From: Siderastrea siderea
Lineage: Eukaryota; Cnidaria; Anthozoa; Scleractinia; Rhizangiidae
Assembly (NCBI GenBank): GCA_964030785.1
Contig: OZ034969.1
Span: forward strand, 68,769,162 to 68,833,161
Length of the DNA: 64,000 nt
Direction: 5' to 3'
Shown here: in pieces, positions 51,160-60,897 of the stretch
Numbering within the stretch: the stretch's first letter is position 1
Layout: each line of letters begins with the position of its first letter
The notes under the pieces: model-generated
The model's database searches: none
Told to the model about the DNA's origin: nothing
The model's input: the letters and a program-made list of their open reading frames with translations, nothing else
Program-made: the position numbers and the translations under genes

Positions 51160-52290
51160 TGGGTGGTACTATTTTCTTAGGTAATACCAGCCAAAGGGAC
51201 AAGACAACTTAGAATGAGAATATCTACGACATGGAAGCTGAATAGTCATGTGTCCTTCTAGGCGGTACTATTTTCTTAGGTAATACCATTCAAAGGGACA
51301 AGCTAGACCACTAAGTCAGAAGATATTTATGAAATGTGAGCTGAATACTCATGAATACAAACAGTTTGTCCCCCCAGATGGTACTATCTCTTTGGGTAAT
51401 ACCTGCCAAAGGGACAAGACTACTAAGCATGTGAATATCGTACCACATGTAAGCTGAATAGTCATGTGTCCTTCTAGGTGGTACTATTTTCTTAGGTAAT
51501 ACCATTCAAAAGGACAAGACCACTAAGTCTGAAGATATTTATGAACTGTGAGCTGAATACTCATGAATACAAACAGTTTGTCCCCCCAGATGGTACTACC
51601 TCTTTGGGTAATACCTGCCAAAGGGACAAGACTACTAAGCATGAGAATATCTACAACATAAAAGCTAAATACCGGTAGTCGTGTGTCCTTCTAGGTGGTA
51701 CTATTTTCTTAGGTAATACCATTCAAAGGGACAAGACCACTAAGCCTGAAGATATTTATGAAATGTGAGCTGAATACTCATGAATACAAACAGTTTGTCC
51801 CCCGAGATGGTACTATCTCTTTGGGTAATACCTGCCAAAAGGACAAGACCACTAAGCATGTGAATATCTACAACATGCAAGCTGAATAGTCATGTGTCCT
51901 TCTAGGTGGTACTATTTTCTTAGGTAATACCATTCAAAAGGACAAGACCACTAAGACTGAAGATATTAATGAAATGTGAGCTAAATACTCATGAGTACAA
52001 GCAGTGTGTCCCCCAGATGGTACTATCTCTTTGGGTAATACCTGCCAAAAGGACAAGACTACTAAGCATGAGAATATCTACAACAAGCAAGCTGAACAGC
52101 TTTGTGTCCATCTAGGCAGTACTCCAGTACTATTTACTTAGGTAATATGGTTCAAAGGGACAAGACCAATATCTTTGATAATATTAATGAAATGTAAACT
52201 GTGAATGCTCGTGAACACACAGTATGTCCTTTCACAGATGGTACAATCTTTTCAGGTAATACCAATCAAAGGGACAAGGACTACTAAGTC
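51160..52290 (-). repeat. Alternating minisatellite, right arm
   Basis: Reverse complement of the left-arm array, with about five dimers. The landmark 'tgtccttcta' (or 'tgtccatcta') falls at 51251, 51467, 51684, 51895 and 52105, a period of 210-217 bp. Copy number and individual substitutions differ from the left arm, so the arms have not been perfectly homogenised. Confidence 0.88.
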
Positions 52291-53086
52291 TGAAAATATT
52301 TATGTTAAGCTACCAGAGTTCTACTAGAAACCTGTAAACAGCATAAACTGAAAGAAACTGTGTAATAGAAATCCAGGTGGAAATTAATTGAAAGATGAAT
52401 ATACATGTACACAGCTTGCACCCCCCCCCCTGCCCCCCCCCAAAGGTGAAGGCAACAGCACTAAGTTTAAAAATATTTACGATAAGTCAAGTTTTCCGAG
52501 TTACCATTATACCTTAACAGCAAGGCCTGCAATGGTTTGAAAAAAATATTCAAAGTATGATGTATAAGAAGCTCATATGTCTGTATGTCCCACTGGGCGG
52601 TATTACTTCTTAGGGTAATACCGACTAGAGGGACAAGACAACCTTGTTACACATAAAACGGAACAGACTTGTGACAAAGGATCCATTATTTCTAAGACAA
52701 TGTCTCAATCGCAAAAACACGGTTTTTAAATAAAGAGTTCAATTCTTACAAGACCCTCACAAGCTTACCGTTTCAGTTTCTTAATTTGGAGTACTTGAGC
52801 TAATTTAGCGTCGACTAAGAGAAGTTTTTTTCGAAGACATTGAACAGTTCGACGCCAATTTCATGTTTAAACAAGAACTGTACATGAATGGGATGAAGTG
52901 TACAGTAAAAACCTTGTTTCTCGGCCTCTTTAATGCCTGCTTTGAATGCTCAGTCCGCCATATTGGATATTTGTCGAGAATTTTCCGAAAGCCGGCCGAA
53001 TCGGAAAGTCGTTCCTAGTACTCCTCGGCTGTCCTTCTGGACGGTATTATTAGGCACAACCCTGGCGCAGACCAAAAGGATCGTGG

Positions 53087-53130
53087 GCTCTGGGGACGAG
53101 AATGCCAACATCCATTCTCGTCCCCAGAGC
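53087..53130. repeat. 18 bp-arm hairpin at the junction
   Basis: The arms gctctggggacgagaatg and cattctcgtccccagagc are perfect complements around an 8 nt loop, starting 25 bp after the end of the giant foldback. The same 'ctctggg.acgagaatgg' word closes each 180 bp repeat at 58751-59276, linking the two regions. Confidence 0.9.
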
Positions 53131-54686
53131 TACGCGGATTTTTTTAAATTACGTCTCTTGTAGCTCTGGTAACGGCCAAAAATTTATTTTTTTTGATTGG
53201 CCGATTCAAACTGTATGCGCAATAACGTAAAAATTTTTTGGCTTCTACGCATAACGTTTTATTTCCGATTGAATTAATCAGGGCATTAATTAATATATTG
53301 ACTTGATCAATATTTCCACGCAAAAACTGCGGCTTAGCTTAGGGCAGATTAAGCGACCAAATTTTGAATTCAAAGTGTTGAGATTGTCGCTAAATGCCAG
53401 CGATTCTTTCCTCGCTACAGCATTTTCTACAAAACTACAGCTTGTCCATAAATAAACTTACATGTAACTGTCTCATCAACTTTTGTAATGACCTCTTGAT
53501 GTCGATGTTTAAAAACTTGGGCGCCAAATGTTTCTGGAAATTTTCGATGGGGTAAAACGTAATACAGTATAGCGTTTAGGGGTGGCGAAACGAAAAGTAC
53601 ACAGTTGACATTCTCATACAACAGAAACCAGACGAATGTAATAAAATAACTGTACAATTCAATATAACGCAAATGCAATAATATTATACCTTTAATCAGG
53701 CAAAATAAAAATCCAAAACCCGTGAGCAAAATGCAGGGACAATCGTTCTTCTGAACATCTACGGCACGAAAGGCAGCTTCTTAAGTTTGTTCCTTTTAAA
53801 GCTCCAGGTTTTCCGCTAATTGCAGGAGATTAAGAGGGTCCCGAACTACGGCGGCCGACAGTGGCCATCAAAAGTCAAAAACACAAAATCAAAAGTCGAT
53901 CTGCAAAGCGAAAAGTCAAACTCAAAAATCAAAAGTCGATTTACGAACTACAAAGTCGCTTTAAAAAATCAATTTTCACCTTGAAAAGTCGAAATCGAAT
54001 GTCGATTTCTGAAGTGCGAAAATCGGGTTGCGAATTCTCACTTCTCACTTTCGACTTACTTTGACCACCCCCCCCTACCCCCCTCCCCTAACATTTTCTT
54101 AACGGAGCGGAAGACTGGGACAAAGTTTTCGTGTCAGATCATGGACGAGAAAAAGAAGACACGCGGTAAGAATTTTTTTTTCAATGTTGCAACAGGGTCT
54201 GGAAGGGTATTTTCGGGATCCGGGATTTGACCAAAATACAGTGCGGGATTCGGGAAAGCGCAAAATATTTTGACGGGATTCGGGAATTGACTACATCCCG
54301 GGAAGCGGGATTGAAAAGAATTTGCGCACGGGACGCGGGAATTCTTGCCCGATTGTTGGGAATTCGGGAAATTTTCACCGCCTAGATGAACACAATGACC
54401 GCGAAAGCGAATCAAACAGGCGAGTGCTAGCTGGCAAGTCTCTCCTGTTGAAAAACAAAAACAAACAACTGTCAAGTGTGACTAGTTAATAGTTTTCTAA
54501 TTGAAACTGTCAAGTAATCCTCAAATAAAACAGAGAGGGTATTTTGTTACAAGCAGATGCCTGGAGAGTGAACGTGTCGCACGTGGTTTATTTAATACTC
54601 GATAAATTCTAATATCGCTCTTGCTCTTCGCTCGTTTACTTTTATTATAATGGAGAGGTTCCACCAGGATCGTTTTGCCGCTTGAT

Positions 54687-54983
54687 ATGGCAAGCAATGA
54701 TGCCAGCTCTGCTTCAATGGAGAGCACAGTCAGAGTTTTGGTGTCATTCTTCCTGGCCACAGACGAAACTTCTAGCGCCAGAAGTACGGGGGCGACGCAC
54801 AAAGAAAAGTTTAATGTTCCGCTCAGCGAGGATCACAAGGATCTTTTTAAATTTCAAAAGTATTTGAAAACTTTTACCGGACTACGCTATTGCAAGCACA
54901 ACCAATGGTCCACAGGGAACCATTGCCGCGAAAACAGCTACCTCATTAAATCTTTTGGAGAATGGTATAGAGAGACTGGATAA
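54687..54983 (+). CDS. Unrecognised element protein, N-terminal part
   Basis: ATG-started frame of 98 codons beginning MASNDASSASMES and including SEDHKDLFKFQKYLKTFTG and CKHNQWSTGNHC. It ends at 54983, but a neighbouring frame stays protein-like (ENGIERLDKNIDALSPGFC) up to the start of the next frame, so a single-base frameshift near 54955 probably split one longer gene. I recognise no domain and no transposase triad. Confidence 0.35.
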   Translation: MASNDASSASMESTVRVLVSFFLATDETSSARSTGATHKEKFNVPLSEDHKDLFKFQKYLKTFTGLRYCKHNQWSTGNHCRENSYLIKSFGEWYRETG

Positions 54984-55036
54984 AAATATTGACGCGTTAA
55001 GTCCAGGATTCTGCATTAAGCCCGGGGTTTGCCTGA

Positions 55037-55606
55037 CAAATTCAGGTTGAAAATGTGCATGCTGTGAGCCACTTCAAGCACCCGACTTGCACTCTGTTGG
55101 AATATTCCAGAGACTTTGGCAACAACATGAAAGAGCCGCTGAAACGAGCAACAAAGTGGTCGGCCTACTACTTGACGAATCCTGTCTCGTACTATCCGAT
55201 TCCCCAGACAAAGGTACCACTCAGGGATATTAAAATGATTAAACGTCTCCCCGTACAGACGATGTCGAAGCAGGACCAGGAAACCATGCGGCAGTGGGCC
55301 AGCGAGCATGGCAAAGCCGTCAGGCAGCTCTTGGTTCGTCAGAACAACACAAAACATGCAGCAGGAACTCTTCCTCTCAATATGTATAGGAAAGAGCTAC
55401 CTGTTGGCGACCTGGTCACTGAGGAACCGAATTTAGCTCATGACCAGCTGTCAGAGTATGATTCTGACTCCAGCGACAATGAGGACAGCAGCAACAATGA
55501 AGAAGACGCAGTCGAAGGTGTCCCTGTAAACTTTTTATCAAGGACAGTGCGCACGCGTACAGGAAGACCCATCACGCTTTCATATCGGGCTCTTTCATCG
55601 TACTAA
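55037..55606 (+). pseudogene. Unrecognised element protein, C-terminal part
   Basis: An open frame from a stop at 55034 to the stop at 55606 (190 codons); it has no ATG near its beginning, so it looks like the distal half of the gene that starts at 54687. It contains NVHAVSHFKHPTCTLLEYSR, MRQWASEHGKAVRQLLVRQ and an acidic Ser/Asp/Glu stretch (SEYDSDSSDNEDSSNNEEDA) before a basic end. From memory, similar 'uncharacterised' proteins occur in many copies in cnidarian genomes, consistent with an element-encoded protein. The function is unknown. Confidence 0.4.
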
Positions 55607-56560
55607 GGTATGAAGAGCTAATTCCATTTTGCCTACAACACACGTAAAATCAAAGTAACAACCAAACGGGCAAATCTACATCTTAAATTCATTAGCTTAT
55701 ACAAAAATTAGTCCTTTTGTAAATGAATTTTTGCGGAAAGAAAAAACGGGATTCGGGAAAGCGACGACAAAAAGTGCGGGATTCGGGATTCGCTTGAAAA
55801 AGGAGCGGGAATGCGGGATCAGGACCCCCCCTTCCAGACCCTGTTGCAATAAATTGGTCAGTACAAACGTCTGAAACCGTTTATTTTGTGCTCTATTTCT
55901 AGTTCAGAAAACTCGTGGATCAACTGTTTAAAATGGGGATGACAGGCCTGCACGACTCCTACGCTCGTGTTTTAGCTGTTCTCATAACTTTGCTTTCACA
56001 CGTTTGACTGAAGCGGGGTTCAGCCATCTATTACACGTTGCATAGCTATAAAGAAGCTACAACTTCAATTTCATGAGGAAGAGGGACTATAGATCACACT
56101 CCATGATACGAAACACAACATCCTGCAAAAGAATTTTATATAAGCCGGGCCCGACGTTACAGACATCAGCAGGGAAACTCATCACGTTGCAGATAATATT
56201 GCAGATCCTTTATTGTCACAAATATAAACATGAGAGGCTGAAAAAAACCTATCAAGTTCCTAAACGAAACAAATTTAACGCACTGCCAAAAGCGGCGTAA
56301 AAACCACATTAAGTCGCTTAACAAACGTTCAGAGGTCGAATTTAACTGAGAAATATAACAAACAGGCAAGCCACAAGAATCCACGAGTTATCAGACGATT
56401 GATCACATTTCACCTTTTCGGCGTTGGATTTTCACGTGTATTGTCACGCGACTTTTGATGTAAACAAAAGCGCGAAAGTTCGGACATTCGGTTCCCAAAC
56501 AACCACACGTCTACAAATTACGAGTCGCTATTTCAAGTTCCCGTTACTATATAATTCAAA

Positions 56561-57167
56561 ATGTCAAAGCAGAAGAATAAGAGCGACTTCAACGCCATGA
56601 ATATGGCTGAATAATGCAGGAACGTCGAGTTTCAGAAAGCGGATATTTGAAAACTTCGCTAATGGCAATCGCCTCTGCAGTCGAAAGAATGGTTTTGCCG
56701 GTGGATCCAAACTTCGAAAAAGATCAAACCAATGATGCAGAGAATTTAATAATTCATGACAGGCTAATTCCCAATCCACTTTCTCTGAAGACCGTGAACA
56801 ACTTCAACTCGTCGCCGCCGTTTGGGTTGTTTGATTTAATACCACCGCTGCACTGATTACGACTAGCATTGGCTCGCCGGTTACAAGTCATTTGAAGGTT
56901 ACCGCTTATTCAGTGATGGTTATGTAGAATCTTTACTAACTGCTCAGCCTGTTGAATCAAGAGGGTGTCCATGTATATCAGTGTAGCCAAAGTGCGGCCT
57001 TTCATGAAAATCAAAACGGATGAAGGAAAGGAGTACTACGATCTCTGGTTTATTCTTGAGGGTAGAGGTGCAAACCGAGGTAGTGTACTTCAGGCAAGAT
57101 GCAAGTGTAAAGGTGGTCGAGATGGGGGATGTATGCACATTGCGGCCGCAATGTATGCAGTGGATTG
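56561..57167 (+). pseudogene. Broken SAP-like/SWIM zinc-finger gene of a mobile element
   Basis: The frame starts at ATG 56561 (MSKQKNKSDFNAMN), hits a stop at about 56609, and resumes at 56614 (RRVSESGYLKTSLMAIASAV, SAP-like; PFGLFDLIPPLH). It shifts at about 56855 and again near 56960, and ends with YYDLWFILEGRG and the SWIM zinc finger CKCKGGRDGGCMH (CxCx7CxH). A perfect donor GTAAGT follows at 57168. SWIM fingers bind DNA or proteins; in cnidarian multicopy genes this arrangement commonly precedes a YqaJ-type nuclease domain, which is absent here. At least two frame breaks and an internal stop make it non-functional. Confidence 0.6.
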
Positions 57168-57186
57168 GTAAGTTAAATAGTTAAAA

Positions 57187-57472
57187 ATGTCGTACAACCC
57201 AAATGGCGGCGAAGAGTTGAAGTTGTTCACGGCTTCGGGGAAAATGGATGAGGAATTAGCCTATCATGAATTATTAATAAAATTCTCTGCATCATTAACT
57301 TGATCTTTTTCGAAGTTTGGATCCACTGGCAAAACCATTCTTTCGACTGCAGAGGCGATTTCCACTAGCGAAGTTTTCAAATATCCGCTTACTAAAACCG
57401 ACATTCCTGCAAATATTTTGTAAGTTCTGCGACATTCGTGGCGTTGAAGTCGCTCTTATTCTTTCGCTTTGA
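57187..57472 (-). pseudogene. Second, inverted copy of the SAP-like exon
   Basis: On the - strand the frame starts MSKRKNKSDFNATNVAE and continues LTKYLQEC before a stop; after a one-base shift the SAP-like part resumes. It retains about 10 residues that the + copy has lost through deletion, so it is a better guide to the ancestral exon. No SWIM segment is attached to this copy. Confidence 0.55.
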
Positions 57473-57936
57473 CATTTTGAACCTGAAACTATTCGAGTTT
57501 CAAAGACTTTAAGTAATGGGAAAATTATATAATAACATGGCAAAAAAACGGCTTTGCTGGGCCTGGTTGCGTAATCTGATTGACGAGGCTACCAAGTCTT
57601 CCGAATTAATAGGGGAGGGGGGTAGGGGGGTGGTCAAAGTCGAAAGTCGAAAGTGAGAAGTGAGAATTCGAAGCTCGATTTTCGCGCTTCAGAAATCGAC
57701 ATTTGATTTCGACTTTTCAATTTGCGAATTGACTTTTTATTTCGTAAATCCACATTTGATTTTTGATTTTGACTTTTCACTTTGAAGATCGACTTTTGGT
57801 TTTGACTTTTTACTTTCGATGGCCACCCTCGGCCACGGTACCCGAACAGCTTTTAGTCGATCCATAAAGCACCACAACTCGATCGATAGGAATTCAAATT
57901 TCTCAGTTGTTGTCAGAATTGTCTTGCCCAGAGCCA

Positions 57937-58750
57937 TTCTCGTCCCCAGAGCTACGCGGCTTTTTTTAAATTTACGTCTCTTGTAGCTCTGGTAACGGCC
58001 AAAAATTTATTTTTTTTGATTGGCCGATTCAAACTGTGTGCGCAATAACGTAAACATTTTTTGGCTTCTACGCATAACGTTTTATTTCCGATTGAATTAA
58101 TCAGATATCAGGGCATTAATTAATATACTGACTTGATCAATTTCCACGCAAAGAATGCGGCTTAGGGCAGATTAAGCGACCAAATTTTGAATTCAAAGTG
58201 TTGAGATTGTCACTAAATGCCAGCGATTCTTTCCTCGCTACAGCATTTTCTACAAAACTACAGCTTGTCCATAAATAAACTTACATGTAACCGTCTCATC
58301 AACTTTTGTAATGACCTCTTGATGTCGAGGTTTAAAAACTTGGGCGCCAAATGCTTCTGGAAATTTTCGTGGGGTAAAACGTAATACAGTAGAGCGTTTA
58401 GGGGTGGCGAAACAATAAGTACACAGTGGACATTCTCATACAACAGAAACCAGACGAATGTAATAAAATAACTGTACAATTCAATATAACGCAAATGCAA
58501 TAATAATTATACCTTTAATCAGGCAAGATACAAATCCAAAACCCGTGAGCAAAATGCAGGGACAATCGTTCTTCTGAACAACTACCGCACGAAAGGCAGC
58601 TTCTTAAGTTTGTTCCTTTTAAAGTTCCAGGTTTTCCGCTAATTGCAGGAGATTAAGAGGGTCCCGAACAGCTTTTAGTCGATCCATAAAGCACCACGAC
58701 TCGATCGATAGGAATTCAAATTTCTCAGTTGTTGTCAGAATTGTCATGCC
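57937..58750 (+). repeat. ~820 bp repeat E1, copy b (uninterrupted)
   Basis: Directly abuts copy a in the same orientation. It matches over the whole length, with an extra 'cagatat' near 58102 and scattered substitutions. It holds the intact target site ('gggtcccgaacagc', about 58657) of the 3994 bp element, showing that the insertion in copy a came after the tandem duplication. Confidence 0.85.
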
Positions 58751-59276
58751 CAGAGCTCCACGGACGAGAACGGAGCAGGCGCAATAGCACCTTAACGAAT
58801 TAGACATGCGCTACCGGATGTCGTGAAATTCACGACATCCGGTAATGGTTGATACCAGAGCCCTACGATCCCACCGCTGACAGGACAGATCGTAGGCTCT
58901 GGGAACGAGAATGGCCCAGAGCTCTTCAACCAGAGCTCCAAGGACGAGAACGGAGCAGGCGCAATAGCACCTTAACGAACTAGACATGCGCTACCGGATG
59001 TCGTGAATTTCACGACATCCGGTAATGGCTGATACCAGAGCCCTACGATCCCACCGCTGACAGGACAGATCGTAGGCTCTGGGAACGAGAATGGCCCAGA
59101 GCTCTTCAACCAGAGCTCCAAGGACGAGAACGGAGCAGGCGCAATAGCACCTTAACGAACTAGACATGCGCTACCGGATGTCGTGAATTTCACGACATCC
59201 GGTAATGGCTGATACCAGAGCCCTACGATCCCACCGCTGACAGAACAGATCGTAGGCTCTGGGAACGAGAATGGCC
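58751..59276 (+). repeat. Three 180 bp tandem repeats with a 33 nt palindrome
   Basis: Units start at 58751, 58931 and 59111 (exact period 180; the last is 166 bp) and differ at only a few positions. Each holds the perfect palindrome taccggatgtcgtgaa-N-(complement), where N is a in unit 1 and t in units 2 and 3, and a second imperfect one (ccagagccctacgatc against gatcgtaggctctgg). The palindrome contains two inverted CCGGAT words, ETS-like. The array ends 137 bp before the VCPIP1 start codon. Confidence 0.92.
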
Positions 59277-59412
59277 AACATCGCCAACATCTCATCAACA
59301 ATTCGACACCAGGCTCACTCGTGCCATGCGCAAGGCAACAAACAAGATCAAGAAAATGAACTGAAAACGGAAGCGAGAAGTTTCCTTGTTTTCATTGTTG
59401 TTTCTGATCACG

Positions 59413-60897
59413 ATGTGGCGAGGGTTGAGGGTTTACAGTGGAATTTGCCCGGACCCTGAGTGTCACGCTAAACTTTATTTCCCATCGTACGCGTCTTCCA
59501 GTGTTGAATGCACGGGATGTGGGCAACACCATGCGAAAGAAAGCTTACTCAACGTTGAAGAAATTGAAGACCCTGATGTCGCTTTGCGAAGCCTTCTTCG
59601 TTCCGTGTTGCTCGGCCAGACCTCCTCCAAGACCACACCAGACCTGGTGAAGGTCAAGGGGTATTCAAACTATCACTGTAAGCTATTGTCGCCTCTTTTG
59701 ACTCATTATGGCATGGATAAACGGACTGGGGAAGGCAAGCTTTTGAGCGAGATGGGTCAAGGAGAAGTTTTTGACTGTGCGCTTCTGGGTGATCGCGCTT
59801 TTCAAATCGAGTCCGAACACATGGAAACTGCTGGTTATGGAAGGGATAAAACAGGCTCACGTTCATATCTTAAAAATACGCTCGAGGCGATCAAAGTTGT
59901 CAACGACAACGAAGAGAGACTTGTTCCTGTTCATGTTGACGGGGATGGTCATTGTCTCGTTCACGCCATTTCGCGCGCTCTTGTTGGACGAGAAATCTTC
60001 TGGCATGCTCTCAGAGCAAACCTTAAGAGCCATTTGAAAACTGAATTGCACAAGTACAAAGGACTGTTCAGAGATTTCATTCATGATGACGAATGGAAAG
60101 ACATCATCTCTGAAGCTGACCCTTACTTTGAACCTCCTGACGGAGAAGGGCTTGGGCTGAGAAATATTCATTTATTTGGCCTGGCTAATGTTCTTCACAG
60201 ACCTATTATACTCCTAGACAGTGTGTCAGGGATGCAGTCCAGTGGTGATTACACTGGTATATTTCTTCCCGCACTAATACCAGAAGAAAAATGTAAAAGA
60301 GACAATATTTTCAATAAACCCTTAGCGGTAGCTTGGAGTAGTTACGGGCGTAATCATTTTGTTCCCCTTGTTGGAGTGAAAGGCAGGCCGCTACCAAAGT
60401 TGCCTCATTGGTTGATCCCCAAAGCATGGGGAATACCAAATGAAGTGGTCAAACGATATGTTGAATTTGACTCAGAAGGCCATTGTTTTATTGGTGGGGA
60501 GCGATGCCTTCAGGAAAAGTACCTTCAAAGATTGGTTAAAGCCATGGATGACCTTTTCATCAAGAAATATAGCATTGCTGCTCAGCTAGTGACTGAAGTT
60601 CACCAGTTTGTTTATAAGCCATCTGGAATGGTTGGTGTTAAACCTGAAACTGTCACCAAAGCAACAAAATTGGCAGTTACTGATGGCCGGCTCTACAGAT
60701 GCCTGTCATGCAATGCGCTGTGTGAGCTGCATGTGGACATTTCATCTGAAATGCTTAAGCCAGGAGGAGAGCTGTACAATATTGCAATGCAAACTCATGG
60801 ACCACTCAAGGAAGGAGTTAGCTATGCATTTCCAGCTCATGAGGTGGTGTGTGTCTTTGATGCAGAGAGAAACACATTGGTCGCTGTGAAACACAAG
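59413..60897 (+). CDS. VCPIP1: VCPIP1 (VCIP135) deubiquitinase, coding exon 1
   Basis: Residues 1-495 of a cysteine protease that removes ubiquitin and works with the p97/VCP ATPase, in vertebrates in post-mitotic Golgi and ER reassembly. An N-terminal zinc-finger-like motif (C12, C17, C33, C36) is followed by SNYHCKLLSPLLTHYGMDKR and an OTU-type catalytic domain: VHVDGDGHCLVHAISRALVG holds Asp176 and nucleophile Cys181, and GRNHFVPLVG holds His315. The stretch GLRNIHLFGLANVLHRPIIL is nearly identical to the human protein as I recall it. The open frame extends upstream only from a TTG; the first good ATG is 59413. The exon ends phase 0 at AAG|GTAAAT; read-through would add eight residues and stop. 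The human protein is about 1220 residues, so most of the C-terminal half lies further right. Confidence 0.95.

Larger units (their letters stand above)
46817..53062. mobile_element. Giant foldback element (6.2 kb inverted repeat)
   Basis: The left arm, 46817-49030, is the reverse complement of the right arm, 50081-53062, once a solo LTR in the right arm is removed. The outer ends read ggttgtgcctaa and ttaggcacaacc. Landmarks pair across the whole arm: 'ccgaggagtactaggaacg' near 46851 with its complement near 53010, and 'ggcctgcaatggtttgaa' near 52508 with its complement near 47345. A G-run at 47442 pairs with a C-run at 52421. The arms carry the alternating tandem arrays listed separately, and the centre (49031-50080) is unique. 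Foldback transposons with internally repetitive arms are known, but I do not recognise this family and see no clear target duplication. Confidence 0.85.
54193..55843 (+). mobile_element. 1651 bp element nested inside the 3994 bp element
   Basis: The ends CAGGGTCTGGAAGGG and CCTTCCAGACCCTG are inverted repeats, flanked by the palindrome TTGCAA on both sides (54187-54192, 55844-55849). TTGCAA may be a 6 bp target duplication or the outermost part of the inverted repeat. Inside each end lie several 'gcgggattcggga' motifs, in the same (direct) orientation at both ends. It carries two protein-like frames (54687-54983 and 55037-55606). Confidence 0.75.
56550..57483. repeat. Inverted duplication flanking the SWIM segment
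   Basis: 56550-56833 on the + strand and 57184-57483 on the - strand are diverged copies of the same sequence ('aagagcgacttcaacgcca', 'cgcctctgcagtcgaaag', 'ggatccaaacttcgaaaaag'). Between them lie 350 bp with the SWIM finger. The two copies have different disabling changes, so the duplication is not recent. Confidence 0.85.
53847..57840. mobile_element. 3994 bp DNA element with long TIRs and 7 bp TSD
   Basis: Flanked by CCCGAAC at 53840-53846 and 57841-57847; copy b of E1 shows one CCCGAAC, i.e. the empty site. The ends are tacggcggccgacagtggcc and, inverted, taccgtggccgagggtggcc. The inverted repeats run about 53847-54090 and 57611-57840 and consist largely of 'aaaagtcgaaaatcaaaagt'-type simple sequence ending in a G/C-rich tract. 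The cargo is an inserted 1.65 kb element and a broken SAP/SWIM gene with inverted arms. No transposase was recognised, so the superfamily is unassigned. Confidence 0.82.
53113..57936 (+). repeat. ~820 bp repeat E1, copy a (interrupted)
   Basis: The left part is 53113-53846 and the right part 57848-57936; together they match copy b (57937-58750) closely, including 'attctcgtccccagagctac' at the start and 'gttgttgtcagaattgtc'-type sequence at the end. The 3994 bp between them is the element listed next, whose target duplication spans the break. No host-like protein is encoded; the ~80-100 codon frame on the - strand is present in both copies but has no recognised domain. Confidence 0.85.

Noticed and set aside
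53427..53729. Conserved ~100-codon hydrophobic frame in both E1 copies (also 58258-58500)
   Set aside because: Conservation is that of the whole repeat, including non-coding parts; different lengths and non-ATG starts in the two copies argue against a gene.
59386..59412. Nine-codon hydrophobic extension before the VCPIP1 start
   Set aside because: It begins at TTG and would put a signal-like segment on a cytosolic enzyme; ATG 59413 leads directly into the conserved zinc-finger region.
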